Shown piece after piece: positions 18,003 to 24,687 of a stretch of 64,000 nt of DNA (position 1 is the first letter of the stretch; the number at the start of each line of letters is the position of its first letter). The DNA lies in assembly GCF_016862995.1 (NCBI RefSeq), contig NZ_BOOA01000023.1:1-64000 (forward strand), read 5' to 3'. The stretch comes from Acrocarpospora phusangensis (lineage in GTDB: Bacteria; Actinomycetota; Actinomycetes; Streptosporangiales; Streptosporangiaceae). The position numbers and the translations under genes were made by a program. The notes beneath the pieces were generated by a model. That model searched no databases, was not told the origin of the DNA, and worked only from the letters and a program-made list of their open reading frames with translations.

Positions 18003-18614
18003 ATGAAAAGCGTCGTGCTGAACATGAGTGTGTCAGTGGACGGCTTCAGCGCCGGACCCGATGTGACCGTCGAACACCCCATGGGCGAAGGCGGCGAGCG
18101 GCTCCACGAGTGGCTGTTCACCAGCAGTTCCGATCGGAATGTAGCCGCTGGCGGCACATCACCGAATGGAGTGGACGCCCAGGTCGCGCAGGAGCTTTCC
18201 GCCTCGACCGGAGCCGTTGTGGTGGGCAGACGCACGTTTGACGTGGGAGTAGAACTGTGGGGGGACACTCCGTTCCCCGTGCCCTGCTTCGTGCTCACCC
18301 ATCAGGCCCGCGACCAGTTGGTCATGAAAAGCGCCGCGTTCACCTTCGTCACTGACGGCATCGAGAGTGCGCTCCGGCAGGCCCGAGCGGCGGCGCGCGA
18401 CAAGAACGTCCTCATCATGGGTGGGGCGAACGCCGCACAGCAGTTCGTGCGGGCCGGGCTCGTGGACGAGATCCAGATCCAACTGGTGCCCGTACTGCTC
18501 GGTTCGGGCACGCGACTGTTCGACCACCTAGGCGCCGATCACATCGAGCTGAAACGAAACAGGCTGATCGAGTCACCGCACGTGACGCATCTGCGATTCC
18601 AGGTCCCGAAGTAG
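18003..18614 (+). CDS. RibD C-terminal/dihydrofolate reductase-like protein
   Basis: 203 residues from ATG 18003 with AAAGGAG upstream. Motifs of the RibD_C/DHFR-like family: SVDGFSAGPD near the start, VVVGRRTFDVG, VLTHQ, NVLIMGGANAAQQFVRAGLVDEIQIQLVPVLLGSGTRLFDHLG, and HLRFQV at the end. Such stand-alone reductases use NADPH; their true substrates are mostly unknown. Follows the MFS gene by 54 bases and may be co-transcribed. Confidence 0.9.
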   Translation: MKSVVLNMSVSVDGFSAGPDVTVEHPMGEGGERLHEWLFTSSSDRNVAAGGTSPNGVDAQVAQELSASTGAVVVGRRTFDVGVELWGDTPFPVPCFVLTHQARDQLVMKSAAFTFVTDGIESALRQARAAARDKNVLIMGGANAAQQFVRAGLVDEIQIQLVPVLLGSGTRLFDHLGADHIELKRNRLIESPHVTHLRFQVPK

Positions 18615-18661
18615 CTGTGGGCTACAAGTTTTGGTACTTGCGCATGCATTTGGCACCAGCA

Positions 18662-18814
18662 CTAACCGTCGTCCAGATCGGTCAGGTAGACCGTCAGTTT
18701 GACTACGTGCTCCAAGCCGGAGCCCGCTGCCTCCAGCGCGGCGGCCAGATTGGCGTAGACCTGCCGGACCTGGGCCTCAGGACCAACCACCCTGTTGATC
18801 TGAAGAAATGAGTC
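18662..18814 (-). pseudogene. RidA/YjgF family gene fragment
   Basis: The minus strand codes for about 50 residues (DSFLQINRVVGPEAQVRQVY, then ANLAAALEAAGSGLEHVVKL and TVYLTDL), clearly the middle of a RidA-type enamine deaminase. A full protein needs about 125 residues; here a stop follows TVYLTDLDDG and no start or C-terminal half is present. It lies just beyond the end of the lanthipeptide exporter gene and marks the decayed edge of the cluster. Confidence 0.72.
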
Positions 18815-18828
18815 CCTCAAAGGCCTCC

Positions 18829-20604
18829 CTATACGCCTCGATGTCGGCTGGCTTTCACATGAGACGCGGTGACGAATGGCGGCGGTCGCCAGCGGCCGAC
18901 GAGTTCGGCATAACGTGCATTGCGGGACAGCAGGTCGGCGTGACTGCCGGCATCGACCTGGCCATTGTCGAGCAGCAGGACGTTGCGGGCCCGGGTGGCG
19001 GAGGTGATGCGGTGGGCGATGACGATGAGACTGCCGGGTCGGGCGGCGAAGGCCAGTTCGGTCCGTGCCTCGGTGACCGGATCGAGGTGACAGGTCGCCT
19101 CGTCCAGGACGATCACTCGGGCCCGCGAAACGTACACGCGGGCGAGGACCAGCAGTTGGCGCTCTCCGCTCGAGAGTTCCACGGCGGGCTCGGTGAGGTG
19201 GGCGCGGAGGCCGCCGAGCCTGTCAAGGAGGGGGCATATCCCCAGCAGGTCCGCCGCTCGCAGGAGTTCCGCCTCGGTCGCCTCGCGGTTGAGGTAGCGC
19301 AGGTTGTCCAGCACGCTCCCGGCGAAGACGTACGCCTCCTGAGGGACCAGTGCCACCGGCCCGCCGCGAACGGGGGGGCTGAGCTCGCCGGCGGGCACGC
19401 CGCCCACCCGTACGGTGCCCGACGTGGGCTGTTCAACCCCGGCGAGCAGGTTGGCGAGGGTGGACTTGCCGATGCCGCTCGCGCCGACGATCGCCAGGTG
19501 GTCGCCTGGTGGCATGGTCAGCGACAGGTTCGAGAGGACAGGCTCGGCTTCCGGGCCGTAGCTGAAGGTGAGTCCGTCGATGGCGACGTCGTGGCCCTGG
19601 GGCGACGTGGGAGGGGTGGCGGTCGCGCTCGATGTCGTGCCGGCCGTTTCGGCGAGCCTGGTGAGCGTTATGGCGAGCTGAGTCCAGTACACGCCGAGCG
19701 TGCCGGCGAGCGCGCGGACCGTGGGCAGCAGCTGACCCGTCACGTAGGTGACCGCGCCCACCAGGGATCCCGTGGTGAGGAGCCCCTGAGCGGTCAGGAC
19801 GGGAGCGGCGAGCAGGATGGCCAGCACCGGGAGGTAGCCGCCGACCACGACGGTCAGCATCTGTGCGGATCCGGCGAACGCCACGCCCTGGTTGGCCTTC
19901 ACGTAGCGGGCCGCCGCCTCCGCGATCTCCGCGACGGCGCGGTCGTCGGCGCCCAGCGCGTTGATGTCACGTCCGGCTGTCAGCACGGCACCGGTACGCG
20001 CCGCCACCAGTTCCTCGGCCAGGATCAGGGCATGCCGCCGACGGGCCATGCGGCGAAGCCCGTACGGGAAGGCGGCCAGCGCGAAGGCCAGCGGGGGCAG
20101 GGCGAGCGCGGCCGCCGCCGGGCTGAGCGCGGTCAGGCCCACCACGGTGGCGAGGAGTGTCCCCGTGAGCGGGCGCGCCGTACGCAGCAGGGCCGCGGTC
20201 AGCAAGCGGACCACCTCCACCTGCCGGGTGAGCCGGGACACCGTGGCGGCGTCCGGTGCACGGCCGCTGCCGGCGGCGCTGTGCAGGGTGTCCGTCACCA
20301 CGTGCCGGACGAGGTGGTCGCGCAGCGGTTCGACCACGCGGGCCAGGTGGGGGAAGGTCGCCCGCTCGGCGATCGCGCGCACCACGAACAGCATGCCCGC
20401 CAAGCTCAGCCAGCCGAGTCCCACCAGCGGGTGCCCGGCCAGGAACCCCTGGTCGAGCGCGGCCGCGACGGCCAGCCCGGAGGCCAGCGACGGTGTGGCC
20501 TCCACCACCGACCAGGCGGTGATCCGCAGCATCGGGTGGCGACTGCCGCGCAGACCGGAGCGGAGCAAGCACCACCCGTCGCGGCTGAGCATTCCGTCAG
20601 GCAT
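18829..20604 (-). CDS. ABC exporter with fused membrane and ATPase domains (lanthipeptide cluster, second subunit)
   Basis: 591 residues from ATG 20604, which overlaps the stop of the preceding exporter gene by eight bases. N-terminal six-helix membrane domain, then nucleotide-binding domain with Walker A VGASGIGKSTLANLL, signature LSSGERQLLVLARVY and Walker B VIVLDEATCHLD. Probable heterodimer partner of the upstream exporter, moving the modified peptide out of the cell. No peptidase C39 domain, so leader removal must occur elsewhere, probably by the S9 peptidase of the cluster. Confidence 0.9.
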   Translation of the reverse strand: MPDGMLSRDGWCLLRSGLRGSRHPMLRITAWSVVEATPSLASGLAVAAALDQGFLAGHPLVGLGWLSLAGMLFVVRAIAERATFPHLARVVEPLRDHLVRHVVTDTLHSAAGSGRAPDAATVSRLTRQVEVVRLLTAALLRTARPLTGTLLATVVGLTALSPAAAALALPPLAFALAAFPYGLRRMARRRHALILAEELVAARTGAVLTAGRDINALGADDRAVAEIAEAAARYVKANQGVAFAGSAQMLTVVVGGYLPVLAILLAAPVLTAQGLLTTGSLVGAVTYVTGQLLPTVRALAGTLGVYWTQLAITLTRLAETAGTTSSATATPPTSPQGHDVAIDGLTFSYGPEAEPVLSNLSLTMPPGDHLAIVGASGIGKSTLANLLAGVEQPTSGTVRVGGVPAGELSPPVRGGPVALVPQEAYVFAGSVLDNLRYLNREATEAELLRAADLLGICPLLDRLGGLRAHLTEPAVELSSGERQLLVLARVYVSRARVIVLDEATCHLDPVTEARTELAFAARPGSLIVIAHRITSATRARNVLLLDNGQVDAGSHADLLSRNARYAELVGRWRPPPFVTASHVKASRHRGV

Positions 20605-22306
20605 CGCATATCTCCAGCTGATCGTCGTGGGCGTGGCCGAACACGTCGCGGTAGCGCGCGTCGGTCCACAGGGTCGCGTGCGGCGCGATCGCGCGGATGC
20701 GGCCTTCGTCCAGCCAGGCGACCAGGTCACAGCGCGCCGCTGTGGCGGCCCGGTGCGCGACCACGATCCGGGTACGGCCGGCGAGCATGGTGGTGATGGA
20801 GTCGGCGACCTCGGTTTCGGTCACGGTGTCCAGTCCGGAGGTGGCGTCGTCGAGCACGTACACGCGCGCGGGGCGCAGGAGGGCACGGGCCAGCCCCAGC
20901 CGCTGCCGTTCGCCGCCGGACATCGGGGTCTCGGCGAGCGGCGTGTCGTAGTCGTCGGGCAGCCGGCGGATGAACGCGTCCGCGTGGCCTGCCCGAGCCG
21001 CGGCCGCGACGTCGGCGCGGGACGCCTCCGCGAGCCCATAGGCGATCGCCTCGTGCACCGTGCCGCCTACCAGCCCTGGCCGGTCGAAGGCGTAGGTGAC
21101 GGCCTGGCGCAGGTCGCCCAGCCTCAGCTCGCGCACGGGCACGCCGTCCACGGTCACCTCGCCGCTGTCCGGGTCGGTCAGGCGCCCGATCAGACCGGTC
21201 AGGGTGCTCTTTCCGGCGCCGGTCGCCCCGACGAGCGCGACCGCGGTTCCCGGCGGGATGTCCAGGTCCAGGCCGTCCAGCAGCGACTGACCCGCGTGCG
21301 TGACAGTGATGTCGCGCAGGCGAACGGCACCCGGACCGGCGGGCAGCGCCCGGCGGCCCTCGTCCGGCGCGGGCTGATCCAGAATGTCGGCGAGCCGACC
21401 GGCGCCGGCGCGGGATTCGGCGATCTCGAACATGCTGTCCACGTATTCGAGGCCGCCCATCGCCAAGGCCAGGTACCCGGTGATGGCCAGAATCTGCGCC
21501 GGGGCGAGCCGCCCGGCTGCCACCTCCAGCCCGGCGACTGCCAGCACCACCAGCTCGGTGAGCGGAATGAGCAGCCGGAACTGCCACACCACGACCCGCT
21601 GGAGGCGCCACAACGCGAACCCGGACGCGGCCAGCCGGGGCAGCGGGCCGAGCACCCGGGCGATCTCCTCGTCCGTGGTGCCGGCCGCGCGGATCGTACG
21701 GATCCCGGCCAGCGCGCCCATCAGCAGGCCGCCGACTTCCGCCTGGGCCTGGAAGTAGCCTTCCTGCGCCGCGGTCGCCCCGGATACGAACCGCTTGGTG
21801 ATCAGGACCGCGCACGGCAGGGCCAGGACAAAGGTCAGCCCCACGCGCCAGTCGATCCACCACAGCCCGCCCAGCGCGGCGAGCGAGGTGAGTGCCGAGA
21901 TCGTCGTCGCGGCGACTGTGGGCGCCAGATCAGCGGCGGCGGGGACGGCCTGCGCGACCCGAGCCGTGGCCTCGCCCGGCGGGATCCGGTGCCGCAGGCC
22001 CAGCGCGAGCAGATGGCGGACCGTGGTCGTGTAGAGCCAGCTGGCGCTCGCGCCCGTCGCGGCTGCGCCGACCAGGGCGATCGCGCCCTCGGCCGCGGCC
22101 GCCGCCAGGACGGCGCCGCCGAGCAGCAGGACGGGCCAGACGGCGGGGAGTCCCGCCAGAGCCGCGGCGAGCGCCGCCGCGAGCAGCCCTGGAACGGCGA
22201 GGCCAGCCACGGCGCGGGTGATCAGCAAGGCGACCAGAGTCACGAGCCGTCCGCGCGCTTTCGCCGCGGCGCTGCGGACCAGCCGGTCACCCGAACCCAT
22301 TCCCAT
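20597..22306 (-). CDS. ABC exporter with fused membrane and ATPase domains (lanthipeptide cluster, first subunit)
   Basis: 569 residues if ATG 22306 is used (GGAGG seven bases upstream); ATG 22312 is possible. Membrane domain with WIDWRVGLTFVLALPCAVLITKR, then Walker A VGATGAGKSTLTGLIG, signature MSGGERQRLGLARALL, Walker B VYVLDDATSGLD (the Glu after Walker B is replaced by Asp-Asp-Ala, so this site may be the weaker ATPase). Coupled by overlap to the second exporter gene. Separated from the precursor genes by a large hairpin. Confidence 0.9.
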   Translation of the reverse strand: MGMGSGDRLVRSAAAKARGRLVTLVALLITRAVAGLAVPGLLAAALAAALAGLPAVWPVLLLGGAVLAAAAAEGAIALVGAAATGASASWLYTTTVRHLLALGLRHRIPPGEATARVAQAVPAAADLAPTVAATTISALTSLAALGGLWWIDWRVGLTFVLALPCAVLITKRFVSGATAAQEGYFQAQAEVGGLLMGALAGIRTIRAAGTTDEEIARVLGPLPRLAASGFALWRLQRVVVWQFRLLIPLTELVVLAVAGLEVAAGRLAPAQILAITGYLALAMGGLEYVDSMFEIAESRAGAGRLADILDQPAPDEGRRALPAGPGAVRLRDITVTHAGQSLLDGLDLDIPPGTAVALVGATGAGKSTLTGLIGRLTDPDSGEVTVDGVPVRELRLGDLRQAVTYAFDRPGLVGGTVHEAIAYGLAEASRADVAAAARAGHADAFIRRLPDDYDTPLAETPMSGGERQRLGLARALLRPARVYVLDDATSGLDTVTETEVADSITTMLAGRTRIVVAHRAATAARCDLVAWLDEGRIRAIAPHATLWTDARYRDVFGHAHDDQLEICDA

Positions 22307-22333
22307 GATCATGCCTCCGTTGGATGCGCGTTC

Positions 22334-22374
22334 CGTTCGGGGTACGGAGGCCGACGGCCTCCGTACCCCGAACG
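22334..22374 (-). terminator. Large hairpin between precursor genes and exporter genes
   Basis: Perfect 19-bp stem (CGTTCGGGGTACGGAGGCC at 22334-22352, complement at 22356-22374) with a three-base loop and no clear U-tract. Its place after the last precursor gene suggests partial termination or mRNA-end protection, giving more precursor than exporter message. Confidence 0.7.
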
Positions 22375-22380
22375 TCGAGG

Positions 22381-22518
22381 TCAGCCCGTGATGGTGCAGG
22401 TGGTCTGGCACGTCACGGTGCAGGTCGCGATGCACTTCGCGAGGCCCAGGTGCGCCTCCTCGCCGTCGAGCATCTGGAGCGCGTCAACGCGCAGCTCGAA
22501 AGCCATGGTGGATCCCAT
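22381..22518 (-). CDS. Lanthipeptide precursor peptide 3 (last of three tandem copies)
   Basis: 45 residues with a strong GGAGG site seven to eight bases before the ATG. Leader: MGSTMAFELRVDALQMLDG, then EEAHLGLA; core starts about Lys28 and has Cys at 29, 33, 37 and 41 separated by Thr-rich triplets (IAT, TVT, QTT), ending TITG. The hydrophobic-Gln-hydrophobic-Leu leader motif resembles the LxLQ helix recognised by kinase-type lanthipeptide synthetases. Nearly identical leader to the two other copies; clearly a precursor family, not described in detail to my knowledge. Confidence 0.87.
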   Translation of the reverse strand: MGSTMAFELRVDALQMLDGEEAHLGLAKCIATCTVTCQTTCTITG

Positions 22519-22566
22519 GTCGTCACCTCCTCCCAGGTGTGCGAGCGGGTCAGGTGTGCGAGCCGC

Positions 22567-22704
22567 TCACCCGGTGCAGACGCACGTGGTGGTGCAGGTA
22601 TTGATGCAGATGGCGGCACACTGCGCGGTGCCCAGGTGCGCCTCCTCGCCATCGAGCAGCTGGAGCGCGTCAACGCGCAGCTCGAAAACCATGTCGGATC
22701 CCAT
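22567..22704 (-). CDS. Lanthipeptide precursor peptide 2
   Basis: 45 residues, GGAGG site. Leader MGSDMVFELRVDALQLLDG with EEAHLGTA; core from Gln28 with Cys at 29, 33, 37, 41 and an extra Cys43, separated by AAI, INT and TTT. The leader is conserved while the core differs more than in the other two copies, the usual pattern for multi-product RiPP clusters. 48 and 46 bases separate it from its neighbours. Confidence 0.87.
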   Translation of the reverse strand: MGSDMVFELRVDALQLLDGEEAHLGTAQCAAICINTCTTTCVCTG

Positions 22705-22750
22705 ACCGTCACCTCCTCCCAGGTGTGCGAGCAGATCAGGTGTGCGGGCG

Positions 22751-22891
22751 TCAGGGCGTGGTGATGGTGCACGTGACCGTGCAGGTCGAGGAGCAGGTGG
22801 AGATGCACTTCGCGAGGCCCAGGTGCGCCTCGTCGCCGTCGAGCATCTGGAGCGCGTCAACGCGCAGTTCGAAAGCCCTGGTGGATTCCAT
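22751..22891 (-). CDS. Lanthipeptide precursor peptide 1 (first transcribed)
   Basis: 46 residues. Leader MESTRAFELRVDALQMLDG with DEAHLGLA; core from Lys28 with Cys 29, 33, 37 and 41 separated by IST, SST and TVT, ending TITTP. Thr precedes three of the Cys residues, so dehydrobutyrine-based methyllanthionine rings are possible. 56 bases after the S9 peptidase gene; ribosome site AAAGGTG is weaker than for the other two. Confidence 0.86.
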   Translation of the reverse strand: MESTRAFELRVDALQMLDGDEAHLGLAKCISTCSSTCTVTCTITTP

Positions 22892-22947
22892 GTCCAATCA
22901 CCTTTCTTCTGGTTGTCGGGGGGCGGGAGCGTCGTTCGCTACGTGTG

Positions 22948-24687
22948 TCATCTCCTTCCGGCCGGCTCGATGACGCGGGCAAGGAATTCGGCGATCTCCG
23001 TGACGATCGGGCCCGCGTGCGCCCCGATCGCGTCGTGACCGCGATCGGGAAGCTCTCGATAGGTGACCCTCGGATGACCCGATGCGGTCAGGCGTTCGAC
23101 CAGGATCCGTGACTGGCCGACTGGGATGATCTCGTCCAGTGCGCCGTGGACGATCATCACGTCCGCGGCGATGCGGGGCGCCAGCACATCGAGGTCCGGC
23201 CCCGTCGCGCGGCCACCCAAGCGGTCGATCATGTTCCGTACGGGCTGAGTGGCCACGTCATACAGCGAGGCCGCCGACCGGAACGGCGCCACCGCCACGC
23301 ACGCGGACCATGACCCGGGGTCGGCCGCCGCGGCGAGCAGCGCCAGGAAGGCCCCGTAGCTGGTGCCGTAGACGGCTGGGCACGGCGCACCCGCCGGTCG
23401 TCCCGCGCGCAGGTCCGCGCAGAGGTACCGAATGTCGGCGAGGTCCGGCCCACCCCACTGCCCGGCGATGGCGGCCGCGTGCTGCGGCCCGTAGCCCGTG
23501 CTGCCCCGCTGATTCAGCGCGATCACGGTGACGCCGGCCTCGGCCAGCACCTGGAAAAGCCGGTCGAATCCGACGGTCCAGTGCTGCTCCGGACCTCCGT
23601 GCAGCGCCACGACGAGCGGACGCTCGTTGCGCCATCCGTCGCCGTAGACCACTGCGTCGATCGGTCCTGCCGGTCCCGCGAATTCCTCTACGCGCCCGGG
23701 ACGCCATTCCCGGCTGGGCTCCGCGCCGACCCCCGTCACCAGGTCCATCCCGGTCAGCCAGCCGAATTCCGCCGGCCGGGTGGGCGTGGAACACGGCAGC
23801 CAGAGCCCTTCGCCGGGCCAGGCGGCGACTGGGATCAGCTCGGTCGGCGGAAGCGAGACGCTGCGTAACCTGTCCTCGGCGCCGTGCCGGCTGCCGGTGT
23901 CGTACAGCACGAGGTCCGATCGTGCGCCGCGGCCGACGAGCAGAGCAAGCGTGTGACCAGCCGGATCGAGCGCGGCCGGCGTCACAGGACCCGCCAGCCC
24001 CGCCGGACTGTCGAGGAGATCCACCCGGTCCGCCCCCTGCGCCGGCACGACGGCGAGGTGGTGACCCTGGCCCGTGCCGACGGTGAGCAGAACCCGGCCA
24101 CCACCGGCGAGCAGCACGTGACATGGGTACGGCGGGACGAACCCGAGCAACGGGCGGGACCCTTCGGACGCCGGGTCCACCACGATCGGTGTGGGCCTGC
24201 CGTCCTCGACGACGGTGAGGTAGGCCCGGTGGACATCGACAGCGACCGCGCCGACGGGGCCGGGGAAGCGGGCCGCCGGCCGGAGCCAGTGCCCCTCTTC
24301 ACGCAGCTCGTACAGGGTGGAGCCGGAGTGAGGGTCCACGGCCACGCCCAGGCCCAGCACCCCTGGGCTGGTGTATCCGGGCAGCAGCCGCAGTGGCGTG
24401 CTCGTCCGGCCCAGGACGCGACGCTCTCCGCCGGGCTCGATCAGTTCGACCGTCTGCCATCCGGGTGAGTGCCACGAGCGCAGCACCCGCCCTCCCGTGA
24501 GGGCTAGCATCTGCGCCGCCATCGAACTGCCCGGCGCCTCGGCGCGTGCGGTCATACGCGGGCCGGTACGCGTGAGCTCCCACGCCTCGGCGAACCGCCG
24601 GCCGTCGTCGTCGGTGGCCAGGCAGGCCGCACGCCGGCCGTCGGCTGAGAAGCGGAAGGCGCCGCGCGCGACGACCGGGGCGGTCAC
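22948..24687 (-). CDS. S9 family (prolyl oligopeptidase-like) serine peptidase of the lanthipeptide cluster
   Basis: 579 residues from GTG 24687, overlapping the synthetase stop by four bases (GTGA). N-terminal beta-propeller-like region, then an alpha/beta hydrolase: HGGPEQHW (oxyanion), nucleophile in YGTSYGAFLALLAAAAD, Asp in VHGALDEIIP and His in DRGHDAIGAH. In some class III clusters an S9 peptidase (such as FlaP) trims the leader; that role is inferred. The three leaders here contain no proline, so classic post-proline cleavage would not work and specificity must differ. The longer open frame upstream is a shadow of the synthetase. Confidence 0.88.
   Translation of the reverse strand: MTAPVVARGAFRFSADGRRAACLATDDDGRRFAEAWELTRTGPRMTARAEAPGSSMAAQMLALTGGRVLRSWHSPGWQTVELIEPGGERRVLGRTSTPLRLLPGYTSPGVLGLGVAVDPHSGSTLYELREEGHWLRPAARFPGPVGAVAVDVHRAYLTVVEDGRPTPIVVDPASEGSRPLLGFVPPYPCHVLLAGGGRVLLTVGTGQGHHLAVVPAQGADRVDLLDSPAGLAGPVTPAALDPAGHTLALLVGRGARSDLVLYDTGSRHGAEDRLRSVSLPPTELIPVAAWPGEGLWLPCSTPTRPAEFGWLTGMDLVTGVGAEPSREWRPGRVEEFAGPAGPIDAVVYGDGWRNERPLVVALHGGPEQHWTVGFDRLFQVLAEAGVTVIALNQRGSTGYGPQHAAAIAGQWGGPDLADIRYLCADLRAGRPAGAPCPAVYGTSYGAFLALLAAAADPGSWSACVAVAPFRSAASLYDVATQPVRNMIDRLGGRATGPDLDVLAPRIAADVMIVHGALDEIIPVGQSRILVERLTASGHPRVTYRELPDRGHDAIGAHAGPIVTEIAEFLARVIEPAGRR

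Noticed and set aside
18808-23038. Very long plus-strand frames across the exporters and precursors
   Set aside because: Low-complexity Arg/Gly/Pro-rich translations opposite well-recognised ABC genes; shadows of biased codon use.
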